Source: an uncultured Micrococcales bacterium (lineage in GTDB: Bacteria > Actinomycetota > Actinomycetes > Actinomycetales > Microbacteriaceae). From it: 7,286 nucleotides of DNA. The notes under the pieces are model-generated. The model was not told the DNA's origin and ran no database searches. It saw only the letters and a program-made list of their open reading frames with translations. How positions within the stretch are numbered: the first letter of the stretch is position 1; every line of letters begins with the position of its first letter. The DNA lies in assembly GCA_913062665.1 (NCBI GenBank), contig CAJXVY010000019.1, forward strand, positions 1-7,286, read 5' to 3'. Positions 1-7,286 of the stretch are shown in pieces. Position numbers and translations under genes: made by a program.

Positions 1-9
1 AACAGTCAT

Positions 10-23
10 TAGAAACCTTTCTA
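10..23. promoter_or_regulatory. Candidate operator: short inverted repeat upstream of aceE
   Basis: The sequence TAGAAA-CC-TTTCTA has perfect 6-bp arms around a 2-bp centre. A 2-nt loop is too tight for a good RNA hairpin, so if the site is functional it is more likely a DNA site for a dimeric regulator. It lies about 80 nt before the aceE start and just upstream of the best -35-like hexamer. Part of one arm, CTTTCTA (17-23), recurs at 58-64, 41 bp downstream. No known regulator consensus was recognised, and a short palindrome like this can arise by chance, so the call is tentative. Confidence 0.25.
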
Positions 24-28
24 TGTAA

Positions 29-59
29 TTGGCAGTCTAGGTTCACTTGCGGGTAGTCT
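29..59 (+). promoter_or_regulatory. Weak candidate sigma-70-type promoter for aceE
   Basis: TTGGCA at 29-34 matches five of six bases of the TTGACA -35 consensus. The best -10-like partner is TAGTCT at 54-59, which matches TATAAT at three positions only and gives a long 19-nt spacer. This is the only reasonable pair seen in the 100-nt leader, which is otherwise non-coding and has stops in all three forward frames. The real promoter could also lie left of the window. Confidence 0.2.
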
Positions 60-100
60 TTCTACGAACTTACTCCAAAAGAGATTGAAAGCCGAGGGCT

Positions 101-2821
101 ATGTCGTTCAACAACCAGGACGCCTTTGCTGTTCCTACACCAGATAAAGACCCAAGTGAAACTTCTGAGTGGCTTGAGTCCCTTGAAGCTCTGAGTGAGC
201 ACAAGGGCCGGGGTCGAGCAAGAGAAATAATGCAACATATGTTGCGACGCTCCCACGAATTGCAACTAAACGTCCCGCTGGTCCCGACCACCGATTACAT
301 CAATACCATCTCACCAGAGGACGAACCAGATTTTCCTGGTGATGAGCAGATTGAGCGAACTTACAGGGCCTGGATGCGTTGGAACTCAGCAGTTTTAGTC
401 CACAGGGCACAAAGACCAGACATTGCCGTCGGTGGTCACATTTCCACCTTTGCATCTTCAGCATCGCTATATGAAGTCGGCTTCAATCACTTCTTCCGGG
501 GTCAAGACCACCCATCTGGCGGAGACCAAATCTTCGTTCAGGGCCACGCATCCCCCGGCCCATATGCAAGGGCATTTCTTGAGGGAAGACTCTCAGCAGA
601 TCGTCTAGATGGATTCCGTCAGGAAAAGTCTCACCTTCCAGGAGGGTTGCCCTCCTACCCGCATCCGAGGCTTTTGCCAGATTTCTGGCAATTCCCGACG
701 GTTTCTATGGGACTGGGTCCAATTAATGCCATCTACCAGGCCCAATTCAATAGATACCTCGAAAACCGCGGTTTCAAGGACCCCTCCGACCAGCAGGTTT
801 GGGCATTCCTTGGGGATGGTGAGATGGATGAGGTTGAATCCCGAGGAGCACTACAAATTGCAGCCAACGAGGGTCTAGACAATTTGAATTTCGTCATCAA
901 CGCCAACCTTCAAAGACTTGATGGTCCGGTCCGCGGTAACGGAAAAATCATCCAGGAATTGGAGAGCTTTTTCCGAGGAGCTGGATGGAATGTAATCAAG
1001 GTTATTTGGGGAAGAGAGTGGGATAGCCTGCTCGCGAAAGATCATGATGGCGCGCTTGTAGACCTCATGAATAAAACACCGGATGGTGACTATCAGACCT
1101 ACAAGGCTGAGAGCGGTGGCTTCATTCGTGAAAATTTCTTCGGACGCGATCATCGAACCCGAGCTTTAGTTGAAACATTGACAGATGACCAAATCTGGGG
1201 ACTTAAGCGTGGTGGTCACGATTACAAGAAAATCTATGCCGCTTATAAGGCTGCAGTTGAGCATAAGGGCCAACCAACGGTCATAATTGTGAAAACAGTG
1301 AAGGGCTATGGACTCGGTAAGAGCTTCGAAGCTCGCAACGCTACCCACCAGATGAAAAAACTCACCCTTGAAAACCTCAAGGATTTCAGAGATGAGATGC
1401 GTATCCCGATAACCGATGCGCAACTGGAGGCAGACCCCTACCTGCCCCCCTACTACAACCCCGGCGAGCAGAGCGAAGAGATTCAATACATGCTTGAAAG
1501 GCGGCGCCAACTTGGGGGCTTCTTGCCTGAGCGCAGGAGCAGGTACGTCCAATTTGATCTTCCTGATGACAAAGCTTACGAAACCCCCAAAAAGGGAAGC
1601 GGCAATCAAGAGGTTGCTACAACAATGGCTTTTGTCAGGATGCTGAAAGACCTTTTGAAGGCAAATGGCACCGGGCCAAGGATTGTTCCAATCATTCCCG
1701 ACGAGGCGCGCACATTTGGAATGGATGCCTTTTTCCCAACCGCCAAAATCTACAACCCATTTGGTCAGAAGTACCTCTCGGTGGACCGCGAGCTCTTGCT
1801 CAGCTACAAAGAATCTGAAAGCGGGCAAATACTTCACCCGGGAATCAATGAGGCCGGATCAGTTGCTGCATTTACTGCTGCGGGAACTAGCTATTCCACC
1901 CACGGTCAGCCGATGATCCCAATTTATGTCTTCTATTCAATGTTTGGTTTTCAACGAACGGCCGATGCTTTATGGGCCGCTGGAGATCAAATGGCAAGAG
2001 GGTTCCTGATTGGAGCAACCGCCGGACGAACCACCTTGACCGGAGAGGGTCTGCAGCACGCGGATGGACACTCATTGGTTCTTGCAAGCACCAATCCGGC
2101 GGTTGTCGCCTACGACCCTGCATATGGTTATGAGATATCGCACATCGTAAAATCAGGCATCGAGCGGATGTATGGCGGTGCACACGAGGACCCCAATGTT
2201 ATGTATTACCTGACCGTTTATAACGAGCCGATGTTGCAACCTGCTGAACCAAATCAGGTGGATATCGAAGGCATCATTCGTGGAATTCACAAAATCAGTA
2301 CTGGCGGCGAAGGCATAAAGGCTCAGGTATTGGCAAGTGGAGTAAGTGTCCCATGGGCTTTAGAGGCCCAACAGATTCTCTCGTCGTATGGAGTTAGTGC
2401 GGATGTATGGTCTGTCACTAGCTGGGGAGAGCTAAGAAAAGATGGCCTAGATGCAGATGAACACAACTTCCTAAGTCCAGAGGAACCATTCAAGGTCCCT
2501 TATCTTACGGAAAAACTATCCACCGCAGAGGGACCCTTTGTTGGCGTGAGTGATTTCATGCACGCTGTTCCAGACATGGTCAGGCAATGGATTCCGGGGG
2601 ACTATGCGACTTTGGGAGCAGACGGTTTTGGGTTTAGTGACACCAGACCTGCTGCCAGGAGATACTTCAAGATTGATGGTCCATCAATCGCCGCCAGGGT
2701 TTTACAACAACTTGAAGCGCAAGGAAAAATTCAAAAAGGCCTGTCCGTTGAGTTGATGCGAGAATTTAGGCTCGACGATGTGCGGGCCGGAACGAGTGGA
2801 AGTGCTGGTGGCGACGCCTAA
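101..2821 (+). CDS. aceE: Pyruvate dehydrogenase E1 component, homodimeric type
   Basis: This is the thiamine-diphosphate-dependent E1 of the cytoplasmic pyruvate dehydrogenase complex. It decarboxylates pyruvate and passes the acetyl group to the lipoyl E2, leading to acetyl-CoA. At 906 residues it fits the single-chain family (E. coli AceE is 887). The ThDP/metal motif starts at GDGEMDE (238-244) and ends at NANLQ (267-271). EARNATHQ (410-417) carries the His equivalent to E. coli His407. GINEAGS (581-587) carries Glu584, equivalent to the cofactor-activating Glu571. [11 protein letters not shown] (648-658) is the conserved histidine loop. The C-terminal domain runs from about 740 to 890. 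The ATG at 101 gives an N-terminus of normal length for actinobacterial AceE, although its GAGGG (94-98) sits only 2 nt from the start. The 3' end overlaps the regulator gene, which suggests cotranscription. No break or missing catalytic residue was seen. Confidence 0.97.
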   Translation: MSFNNQDAFAVPTPDKDPSETSEWLESLEALSEHKGRGRAREIMQHMLRRSHELQLNVPLVPTTDYINTISPEDEPDFPGDEQIERTYRAWMRWNSAVLVHRAQRPDIAVGGHISTFASSASLYEVGFNHFFRGQDHPSGGDQIFVQGHASPGPYARAFLEGRLSADRLDGFRQEKSHLPGGLPSYPHPRLLPDFWQFPTVSMGLGPINAIYQAQFNRYLENRGFKDPSDQQVWAFLGDGEMDEVESRGALQIAANEGLDNLNFVINANLQRLDGPVRGNGKIIQELESFFRGAGWNVIKVIWGREWDSLLAKDHDGALVDLMNKTPDGDYQTYKAESGGFIRENFFGRDHRTRALVETLTDDQIWGLKRGGHDYKKIYAAYKAAVEHKGQPTVIIVKTVKGYGLGKSFEARNATHQMKKLTLENLKDFRDEMRIPITDAQLEADPYLPPYYNPGEQSEEIQYMLERRRQLGGFLPERRSRYVQFDLPDDKAYETPKKGSGNQEVATTMAFVRMLKDLLKANGTGPRIVPIIPDEARTFGMDAFFPTAKIYNPFGQKYLSVDRELLLSYKESESGQILHPGINEAGSVAAFTAAGTSYSTHGQPMIPIYVFYSMFGFQRTADALWAAGDQMARGFLIGATAGRTTLTGEGLQHADGHSLVLASTNPAVVAYDPAYGYEISHIVKSGIERMYGGAHEDPNVMYYLTVYNEPMLQPAEPNQVDIEGIIRGIHKISTGGEGIKAQVLASGVSVPWALEAQQILSSYGVSADVWSVTSWGELRKDGLDADEHNFLSPEEPFKVPYLTEKLSTAEGPFVGVSDFMHAVPDMVRQWIPGDYATLGADGFGFSDTRPAARRYFKIDGPSIAARVLQQLEAQGKIQKGLSVELMREFRLDDVRAGTSGSAGGDA

Positions 2822-3950
2822 TCCGCAATTCGTTCCCGAGGCGCTGGCCGCCTCGGTTGAAAAGCGCCTAGCCAACGAGCTGGGTTGGTTTCTGGAAATG
2901 CCTGAAACTAGGCGGAGCTCGGTGATGACTGTTGTAAAAAACGGACTCAGCTATTTCGGACAGCTGCTAGATAATCAGGCGGATTCAACTCTTTTGGCAT
3001 CCCAAGCATTTGAATCAGCTCCCCGTGAATTACTTCGCTCAGTTTCACTTCAGGAGACGCTGCAGGTAACCAGGGTTATTTCCAGCACACTGGAACAGCA
3101 TCTTGGAAAGGATTATCAAGAGCTGATTGATGCATTTGCCAAAGAGACCAGTTTTGCTGCCGCTGACATCTACGCCCGCGCAAGCAGATCAAGAAGTATT
3201 TGGGATGACCGACTGGAAGCTTTGATCATCGATGCTGTGATCAGCGGAGAGAGTGACGCAGAGGTTGCAAGTCGTGCCAGTGCACTTGGTTGGCGCGGTC
3301 AAGGAGCGATTGCTGTGATGGTCGGGATAGTGCAGGGTGAGGTTGATTTCGATCAGTATCGAAAACTTGCCAGGCTCAAATCTGCCGATGTCTTGATTGG
3401 TAGACAGGGAAGTCACCTGATACTTCTCGTTGGTTTCCGCGATTCCGCTCAGTCCTCGGGAGAAAATCTGTTTGATCTAGCTCAGGACTTTGCACTTGTC
3501 TCAAAACCGGGTCCAGTTGTTATGGGACCAAGAGTGGAAAGCATAAACCTTGCACGTCGAAGCGCAAGAGCAGCTTTTGGCGCAATGAAGGTAATTCGTG
3601 GTCAAAATTTGGGTCGCAGGGCAGTCCGCAGTCGAGAGTATTTGGCCGAACGGGCTGTCATCGGAGAGGCAGAGGCCCAGAGAGCACTAATTCGGGAGGT
3701 TTACCAAAGGCTTCAGAATGATTACCCCCAGCTTTTAGAGACACTGGAAGTATTCCTCGAGCAAAACGGGTCAATAGAGAAAACGTCCAACGAGCTGATA
3801 ATCCACCCAAACACAGTTCGTTACCGACTCGCCGGCATTGAAAAGGAGCTGGGTTTAGACCCTCTTCAGTCAAAAGGTCAGTTCACACTGAGAATTGCGC
3901 TAGCTCTTGGCCGTGTTCAAACGCAAGGCTCCAATCAAGGTCTATCCTGA
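2778..3950 (+). CDS. fasR: FasR-like PucR-family transcriptional regulator of fatty acid synthesis
   Basis: This is a 390-residue regulator resembling Streptomyces coelicolor FasR, an activator of the fab genes, and M. tuberculosis Rv2242, which also lies between aceE and fabD. The N-terminal part (about 18-150) is helical and contains [15 protein letters not shown] (81-95), typical of this group. A central alpha/beta region (about 150-275) follows. The C-terminal PucR-type helix-turn-helix spans about 319-380, with the hallmark HPNTVRYRL at 343-351 and [11 protein letters not shown] at 369-379. No membrane segment or signal peptide is visible, so it is cytoplasmic. The start is uncertain. 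The ATG at 2778 gives a 44-nt overlap with aceE and lacks a clear Shine-Dalgarno. In-frame GTGs at 2796, 2802 and 2808 would shorten the overlap to 26, 20 or 14 nt, and 2808 has GGAAG 5 nt upstream. The symbol rests on homologous context. The regulated promoter and any ligand (acyl-CoA is a guess) cannot be read from the sequence. Confidence 0.88.
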   Translation: MCGPERVEVLVATPNPQFVPEALAASVEKRLANELGWFLEMPETRRSSVMTVVKNGLSYFGQLLDNQADSTLLASQAFESAPRELLRSVSLQETLQVTRVISSTLEQHLGKDYQELIDAFAKETSFAAADIYARASRSRSIWDDRLEALIIDAVISGESDAEVASRASALGWRGQGAIAVMVGIVQGEVDFDQYRKLARLKSADVLIGRQGSHLILLVGFRDSAQSSGENLFDLAQDFALVSKPGPVVMGPRVESINLARRSARAAFGAMKVIRGQNLGRRAVRSREYLAERAVIGEAEAQRALIREVYQRLQNDYPQLLETLEVFLEQNGSIEKTSNELIIHPNTVRYRLAGIEKELGLDPLQSKGQFTLRIALALGRVQTQGSNQGLS

Positions 3951-3955
3951 AGCCC

Positions 3956-4852
3956 ATGCGATATTTGATATTCCCTGGACAGGGAAGCCAAAAACCCGGA
4001 TTTCTCTCAAGCTGGATTGCTAATGAAAAATTCAAGGCAACCATCGAGGAACATTCTGAGATAACTGGACTTGATCTCGTGCATCTGGGAACCGAAGCAA
4101 CTGCCGAAGAAATCGCTCAGACCGTTGTTACTCAGCCGTTGATTGTTTCGGCGAGCATTGCAAGCGTCAGGACAGTTTTTGAGTCTAGCCAATTGGCAAG
4201 ATTCGACGGGATTGCGGGTCATAGCGTTGGTGAATTCGCTGCGGCTGCAATCGCTGGAGTCATAACAGATCGAGATGCGCTTGAACTTGTTAGCCTGCGC
4301 GCGAAAGCTATGCAAGAAGCTGCCTCTAATACAGAGACAGGCATGGCAGCCGCAATCGGTGCTGATGTTGATCAGCTTGAACAAAAACTAGGAGACCTTG
4401 TCATAGCCAATTACAACGGGGCTAATCAGTATGTAGTTGCTGGCCTGAAGGCGGATCTGCAGCTTCTCTCAGATAATCCCCCAGCCGGCTTCAGAATTAT
4501 CCCCTTATCCGTCTCGGGAGCCTTCCATACGGCTTTTATGGAACAGGCCAAAGCTTCGCTGAAAAAAGAATTTGAGCAGGTTCAGGCTAAAGATCCAAAT
4601 GTGACGCTGCTGTCGAACAAAGACGGTCAACCAGTCTCCTCCGGTCCCGCATTTTTGGAAACGCTGCTAACCCAAGTTAGCTCTCCGGTTCGCTGGGATA
4701 AATGCATGCAGACAATTAGTGGGTCATCTGTGGTGGTCGAGGCTGTCCCAAGTGGGGTGCTAAGCAACTTGCTGAAAAAGACCATTGAGAATGCAGATAT
4801 ATATTCTCTGAAAAGCCCTGATGACTCTATAGACTTGGGCACCAATGACTGA
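3956..4852 (+). CDS. fabD: Malonyl-CoA:acyl carrier protein transacylase
   Basis: FabD transfers malonyl from CoA to holo-ACP, supplying the extender unit to FabH and FabF in the type II pathway. The 298-residue length is normal (E. coli FabD is 309). The N-terminal PGQGSQ (7-12) carries the oxyanion Gln9. GHSVGEF (88-94) holds the nucleophile Ser90. SLRAKAM (113-119) holds Arg115, which binds the malonyl carboxylate. SGAFHTAFM (187-195) holds the catalytic His191. Gln240 before SSPVRW matches E. coli Gln250. All key residues are present, so the enzyme should be active. The ATG lies 5 nt after the regulator stop with only a poor GAAG (3949-3952) in front, so translation is probably coupled to the upstream gene. 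Its stop codon lies inside the start of fabH. Confidence 0.96.
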   Translation: MRYLIFPGQGSQKPGFLSSWIANEKFKATIEEHSEITGLDLVHLGTEATAEEIAQTVVTQPLIVSASIASVRTVFESSQLARFDGIAGHSVGEFAAAAIAGVITDRDALELVSLRAKAMQEAASNTETGMAAAIGADVDQLEQKLGDLVIANYNGANQYVVAGLKADLQLLSDNPPAGFRIIPLSVSGAFHTAFMEQAKASLKKEFEQVQAKDPNVTLLSNKDGQPVSSGPAFLETLLTQVSSPVRWDKCMQTISGSSVVVEAVPSGVLSNLLKKTIENADIYSLKSPDDSIDLGTND

Positions 4853-5840
4853 GTTGCATGTGGCGGAAACACAGAGATATTCCAAGATATATTCCTTGGG
4901 AGCATCGAGGGGCAACCTTGCCGTGAGCAATGATGAGATTGCTGGGCCTATTGATTCAAGCGATGAATGGATAAGGCAACGCACCGGGGTTATTACCCGA
5001 GCCAGAGCAAACGATGATCAAACACTTGCCTCTATGGCTGTTGATGCGGGAAAAGAGGCAATAAAAAAAGCCGGCACCAAACCGGAGCAAATTGATTTGG
5101 TGATTGTATCCACCATCTCATTTCCGTATGCAACCCCCTCGGCCGCAACATTGATAGCTGCAGAACTTGGAATTCCAAATGCTGCCGCATATGACATCAG
5201 TGCCGCCTGCGCAGGCTACTGCTACGGAATTGCTCAGGCTGACTCCATGATTCGCTCTGGATTGAGCGAATATGCGTTAGTGATTGGTGCAGAAAGACTC
5301 TCAGATTTCATTGACCCCGCTGACAGGACCATAAGCTTCCTGTTGGGAGACGGGGCCGGAGCTGCAATTGTGGGGCCGAGCGAGACGCCCGGCATCAGCC
5401 AAAGCGTCTGGGGCAGTGACGGAACAAAATGGGACAAGGTCGGAATGACCGGTTCGATCCTTGAATTCAAAAATGGTGGGCCTTGGCCGACCTTGGTTCA
5501 AGAGGGAAGAACAGTTTTTCGCTGGGCAGTCTGGGAAATGGTAAAGGCTGCCAAAGAGGCCCTAGACACAGCAGGAATCTCAGTCAACGACCTCTCGGCC
5601 CTGGTAACTCACCAGGCAAACATGCGAATCATTGACGAGTTTGCAAAACAGTTAGAACTTCCGGACTCTGTGGTCGTTGCCAGGGATATTGAAACCACTG
5701 GTAACACATCGGCTGCTTCTATCCCGCTTGCGATGCATCGAATTCTGCAAGAGAAGCAAGTTAGTTCGGGAGGATTTGCGTTACAAATAGGATTTGGAGC
5801 TGGGCTTGCCTACGCCGCTCAAGTAGTGGTGCTCCCCTAA
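4845..5840 (+). CDS. fabH: Beta-ketoacyl-ACP synthase III (initiating condensing enzyme)
   Basis: FabH condenses an acyl-CoA primer with malonyl-ACP to start fatty acid synthesis. The 331-residue protein has the Cys-His-Asn triad of the family. Cys122 lies in DISAACAGYCYG (117-128), His256 in THQANMRI (255-262), and Asn287 in GNTSAASIPLA (286-296). DEWIRQRTGV (40-49) carries the Trp and Arg that in E. coli FabH (Trp32, Arg36) contact CoA. LLGDGAGAAIV (167-177) and the glycine-rich IGFGAGLAYA (315-324) are also typical. Actinobacterial FabH enzymes often take branched primers, but specificity cannot be read here. The ATG overlaps the fabD stop by 8 nt, with a weak TTGGG (4835-4839) ahead, suggesting translational coupling. 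M. tuberculosis keeps fabH away from its fabD-acpM-kasA cluster, while Streptomyces has this fabD-fabH-acpP-fabF order. Confidence 0.96.
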   Translation: MTELHVAETQRYSKIYSLGASRGNLAVSNDEIAGPIDSSDEWIRQRTGVITRARANDDQTLASMAVDAGKEAIKKAGTKPEQIDLVIVSTISFPYATPSAATLIAAELGIPNAAAYDISAACAGYCYGIAQADSMIRSGLSEYALVIGAERLSDFIDPADRTISFLLGDGAGAAIVGPSETPGISQSVWGSDGTKWDKVGMTGSILEFKNGGPWPTLVQEGRTVFRWAVWEMVKAAKEALDTAGISVNDLSALVTHQANMRIIDEFAKQLELPDSVVVARDIETTGNTSAASIPLAMHRILQEKQVSSGGFALQIGFGAGLAYAAQVVVLP

Positions 5841-5857
5841 AATAAACCGAACAACTC

Positions 5858-5864
5858 AAAGGAG
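5858..5864 (+). promoter_or_regulatory. Strong Shine-Dalgarno of acpP
   Basis: AAAGGAG lies 6 nt before the acpP ATG, within the only real intergenic gap of the cluster (5841-5870). It is by far the best ribosome binding site in the window and fixes the acpP start. It fits the need for carrier protein in excess over the enzymes. The gap is A-rich and shows no hairpin, terminator or clear promoter. Confidence 0.85.
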
Positions 5865-5870
5865 AAAACA

Positions 5871-6119
5871 ATGGCTCATAATGAAGCTGAAGTTCTGGCA
5901 GGACTGGCGGAACTGGTGAACGAGGAAACTGGAATTGCAACAGATCTTGTCCAGCCAGAGAAATCATTCACGGACGATTTAGACATTGACTCAATTTCAA
6001 TGATGACCATTGTCGTCAATGCCGAAGACAAGTTTGATGTAAAGATTCCCGACGAGGAAGTGACAAACCTAGTCACCGTGAAGGACGCAGTTGACTTCAT
6101 TGTTGGAGCGCAAGGGTAA
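5871..6119 (+). CDS. acpP: Acyl carrier protein of fatty acid synthesis
   Basis: This is a small acidic carrier protein of 82 residues that holds growing acyl chains on a phosphopantetheine arm. The arm is expected on Ser41, in DLDIDSIS (37-44). The region from FTDDLDIDS to KIPDEEV (33-64) matches actinobacterial FAS ACPs, and the order of four helices is intact. The usual DSL is DSI here. The glutamate of recognition helix II (E. coli Glu41, in the VELV stretch) is replaced by Thr46 in MMTIV. This is probably a lineage trait, because the rest of the domain is well conserved. The gene lies 30 nt after fabH behind a strong Shine-Dalgarno and one base before fabF. Its position among fab genes argues against a polyketide or peptide synthesis role. 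The transferase that adds the arm is not in the window. Confidence 0.96.
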   Translation: MAHNEAEVLAGLAELVNEETGIATDLVQPEKSFTDDLDIDSISMMTIVVNAEDKFDVKIPDEEVTNLVTVKDAVDFIVGAQG

Positions 6120-6120
6120 T

Positions 6121-7286
6121 TTGCGAAGAGTAGTTGTCACCGGAATCGGCGCCACCACCCCTTTGGGTGGAAATGCGGCCGACAGTTGGAGCGCCTTGCT
6201 GGCTGGAGAGTCAGGCATTGCCACCCTGCAGCATGAGTGGGTTGAACGCTATCAACTTCCAGTGACTTTTGCCGGCAGCGCGAAAATCCCGGCAAATGAG
6301 GTACTCACTCCGCAAGAGGCAAAAAGGCTTGACCCATCTAGCCAGTTTGCGCTTATAAGCGCGAGAGAGGCCTTTGCAGACGCTGGAGAGCCTGAATTTG
6401 ATCCGTTGCGCATGAGTGTTGACTTTGCAACCGGAATTGGCGGCGTATGGACCCTGCTGGACGCATTTGAAACTCTAAAGGAACGCGGTCCTCGCAGGGT
6501 GATGCCAATGACCGTTCCGATGCTTATGCCCAATGGCCCAGCAGCAGCCGTAGGTATGCATTTTGGGGCTAAAGCTGGGGTACACACCGCTGTCAGCGCA
6601 TGTGCCAGTGGCAATGAATCGATTGCCAACGCTTTCCACAGGGTCAAATCTGGAGTGGTAGATATTGCCATTGCGGGCGGAGCAGAGGCGGCGATACACC
6701 CTCTCCCAATAGCCTCATTTGCGGCAATGCAGGCACTGAGCAAACGAAATGATGACCCTTCAAAGGCATCCCGGCCATATGACACCGATCGAGACGGTTT
6801 TGTCATGGGCGAAGGTGCTGCCGCACTCGTTTTAGAGGACTATGACAGTGCAGTGGCCCGAGGTGCAAACATTTACGCAGAGATCATTGGTGCCAGTGTC
6901 ACAAGTGACGCCTACCACATAACCGCACCTGATCCAGATGGCGAAGGAGCCTCAAGGGCTATGCTTGCAGCTTTAGCCGAGGCTGGGGCGGGTGTTGAAG
7001 AAGTGCAGCACGTGAATGCACACGCCACCTCAACTCCCGTGGGCGACATCGCTGAATACACTGCCTTGAATAAAGTCTTTGGCAAACACACAGAAAACCT
7101 CGTGGTCAGCGCAACAAAGGCCTCCACCGGTCACCTTCTGGGCGGAGCTGGCGCAATTGAAGCAGTCTTCACAATCATGGCGCTGAAGACCAACACCGCA
7201 CCGGGCACAATCAACCTTGATAACCAGGATGCTCAGATTCCATTGAATGTTCCGAAAACACCTGCAAGCCTGGAGCCGGGCAAAAT
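6121..7286 (+). CDS. fabF: Beta-ketoacyl-ACP synthase II, 3' end outside the window
   Basis: FabF elongates acyl-ACP by condensation with malonyl-ACP. The reading frame is open from a TTG at 6121 to the window edge, giving 388 codons of an expected 410 or so. It begins RRVVVTGIGATTPLGG, the usual family N-terminus. Cys161 in SACASG (159-164) is the acyl-binding nucleophile. His301 in NAHATSTPVGD (299-309) and His338 in TGHLLGGAG (336-344) complete the triad, with Lys333 just before. SRPYDTDRDGFVMGEGA (257-273 region) is also characteristic. The TTG follows the acpP stop by one base. AAGGG at 6112-6116 is 4 nt away, close for a Shine-Dalgarno. A second in-frame TTG at 6103 would overlap acpP and has no such site, so 6121 is preferred. 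In mycobacteria the equivalent position holds kasA, but nothing here indicates mycolate synthesis. Confidence 0.95.
   Translation, partial: MRRVVVTGIGATTPLGGNAADSWSALLAGESGIATLQHEWVERYQLPVTFAGSAKIPANEVLTPQEAKRLDPSSQFALISAREAFADAGEPEFDPLRMSVDFATGIGGVWTLLDAFETLKERGPRRVMPMTVPMLMPNGPAAAVGMHFGAKAGVHTAVSACASGNESIANAFHRVKSGVVDIAIAGGAEAAIHPLPIASFAAMQALSKRNDDPSKASRPYDTDRDGFVMGEGAAALVLEDYDSAVARGANIYAEIIGASVTSDAYHITAPDPDGEGASRAMLAALAEAGAGVEEVQHVNAHATSTPVGDIAEYTALNKVFGKHTENLVVSATKASTGHLLGGAGAIEAVFTIMALKTNTAPGTINLDNQDAQIPLNVPKTPASLEPGK

Noticed and set aside
1..56. Possible tail of an upstream gene ending at TAG 54-56 in the third frame
   Set aside because: The 17 codons show no recognisable protein character, and the other two frames stop even earlier. 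Without sequence to the left this cannot be supported.
53..65. Possible hairpin GTAG-TCTTT-CTAC in the aceE leader
   Set aside because: The stem is only 4 bp and cannot be extended. It is not followed by a T run, so it is neither a terminator nor a convincing attenuator.
1166..1837. 223-codon open frame on the minus strand
   Set aside because: It lies wholly opposite the well-conserved aceE coding region, its translation resembles no family I recognise, and it has no start signals. It is a shadow of aceE codon usage.
5841..5870. Possible terminator or promoter between fabH and acpP
   Set aside because: The 30-nt gap has no inverted repeat or T run, and no -35/-10 pair fits. Only the Shine-Dalgarno is supported.
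6252..6806. 184-codon open frame on the minus strand
   Set aside because: It lies opposite fabF in a region with intact catalytic motifs on the plus strand. The Ala/Ser/Pro-rich, low-complexity translation is typical of an antisense shadow.
1..7286. Mobile elements, CRISPR arrays, tRNA or rRNA genes, phage or defence genes
   Set aside because: Nearly the whole window is accounted for by six conserved metabolic genes with intact frames. No repeat arrays, transposase motifs or RNA gene signatures were seen.

Overview
The window carries a compact, same-strand block of core lipid metabolism genes. The order is aceE (pyruvate dehydrogenase E1), a FasR/PucR-type regulator, fabD, fabH, acpP and fabF, the last cut off by the right edge. 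Protein character and gene order point to an actinobacterium. The E1 is of the homodimeric type, the regulator resembles Streptomyces FasR and M. tuberculosis Rv2242, and the ACP has the actinobacterial form. GC content looks close to 50% by eye, low for the phylum, and the ACP helix II sequence looks like Microbacteriaceae. A small-genome aquatic member of that family (Rhodoluna/Aquiluna-like) is my best guess, but it is an inference.

Layout: positions 1-100 are non-coding leader with weak promoter-like and palindromic sequence. aceE fills 101-2821. The regulator starts inside the end of aceE (2778 as the longest reading) and ends at 3950. fabD (3956-4852) follows after 5 nt, and fabH (4845-5840) overlaps it by 8 nt. 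A 30-nt gap with the only strong Shine-Dalgarno in the window leads to acpP (5871-6119). fabF starts at a TTG one base after the acpP stop and is open to the edge (6121-7286). There is no terminator, RNA gene, repeat array or mobile element.

How the genes work together: AceE begins the oxidation of pyruvate to acetyl-CoA. Acetyl-CoA feeds malonyl-CoA, made by a carboxylase not in this window. FabD loads malonyl onto ACP, FabH makes the first condensation from an acyl-CoA primer, and FabF carries out later elongation condensations. The reductases and dehydratase are not in this window. The FasR-like protein probably controls the fatty acid genes. Because it has no intergenic space on either side, its target promoter must lie upstream of aceE, within aceE, or elsewhere.

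This is an ordinary, conserved core region. I found no new system. The points worth a second look are regulatory (the leader palindrome, the embedded regulator start, uneven translation signals) and a residue change in the ACP recognition helix.
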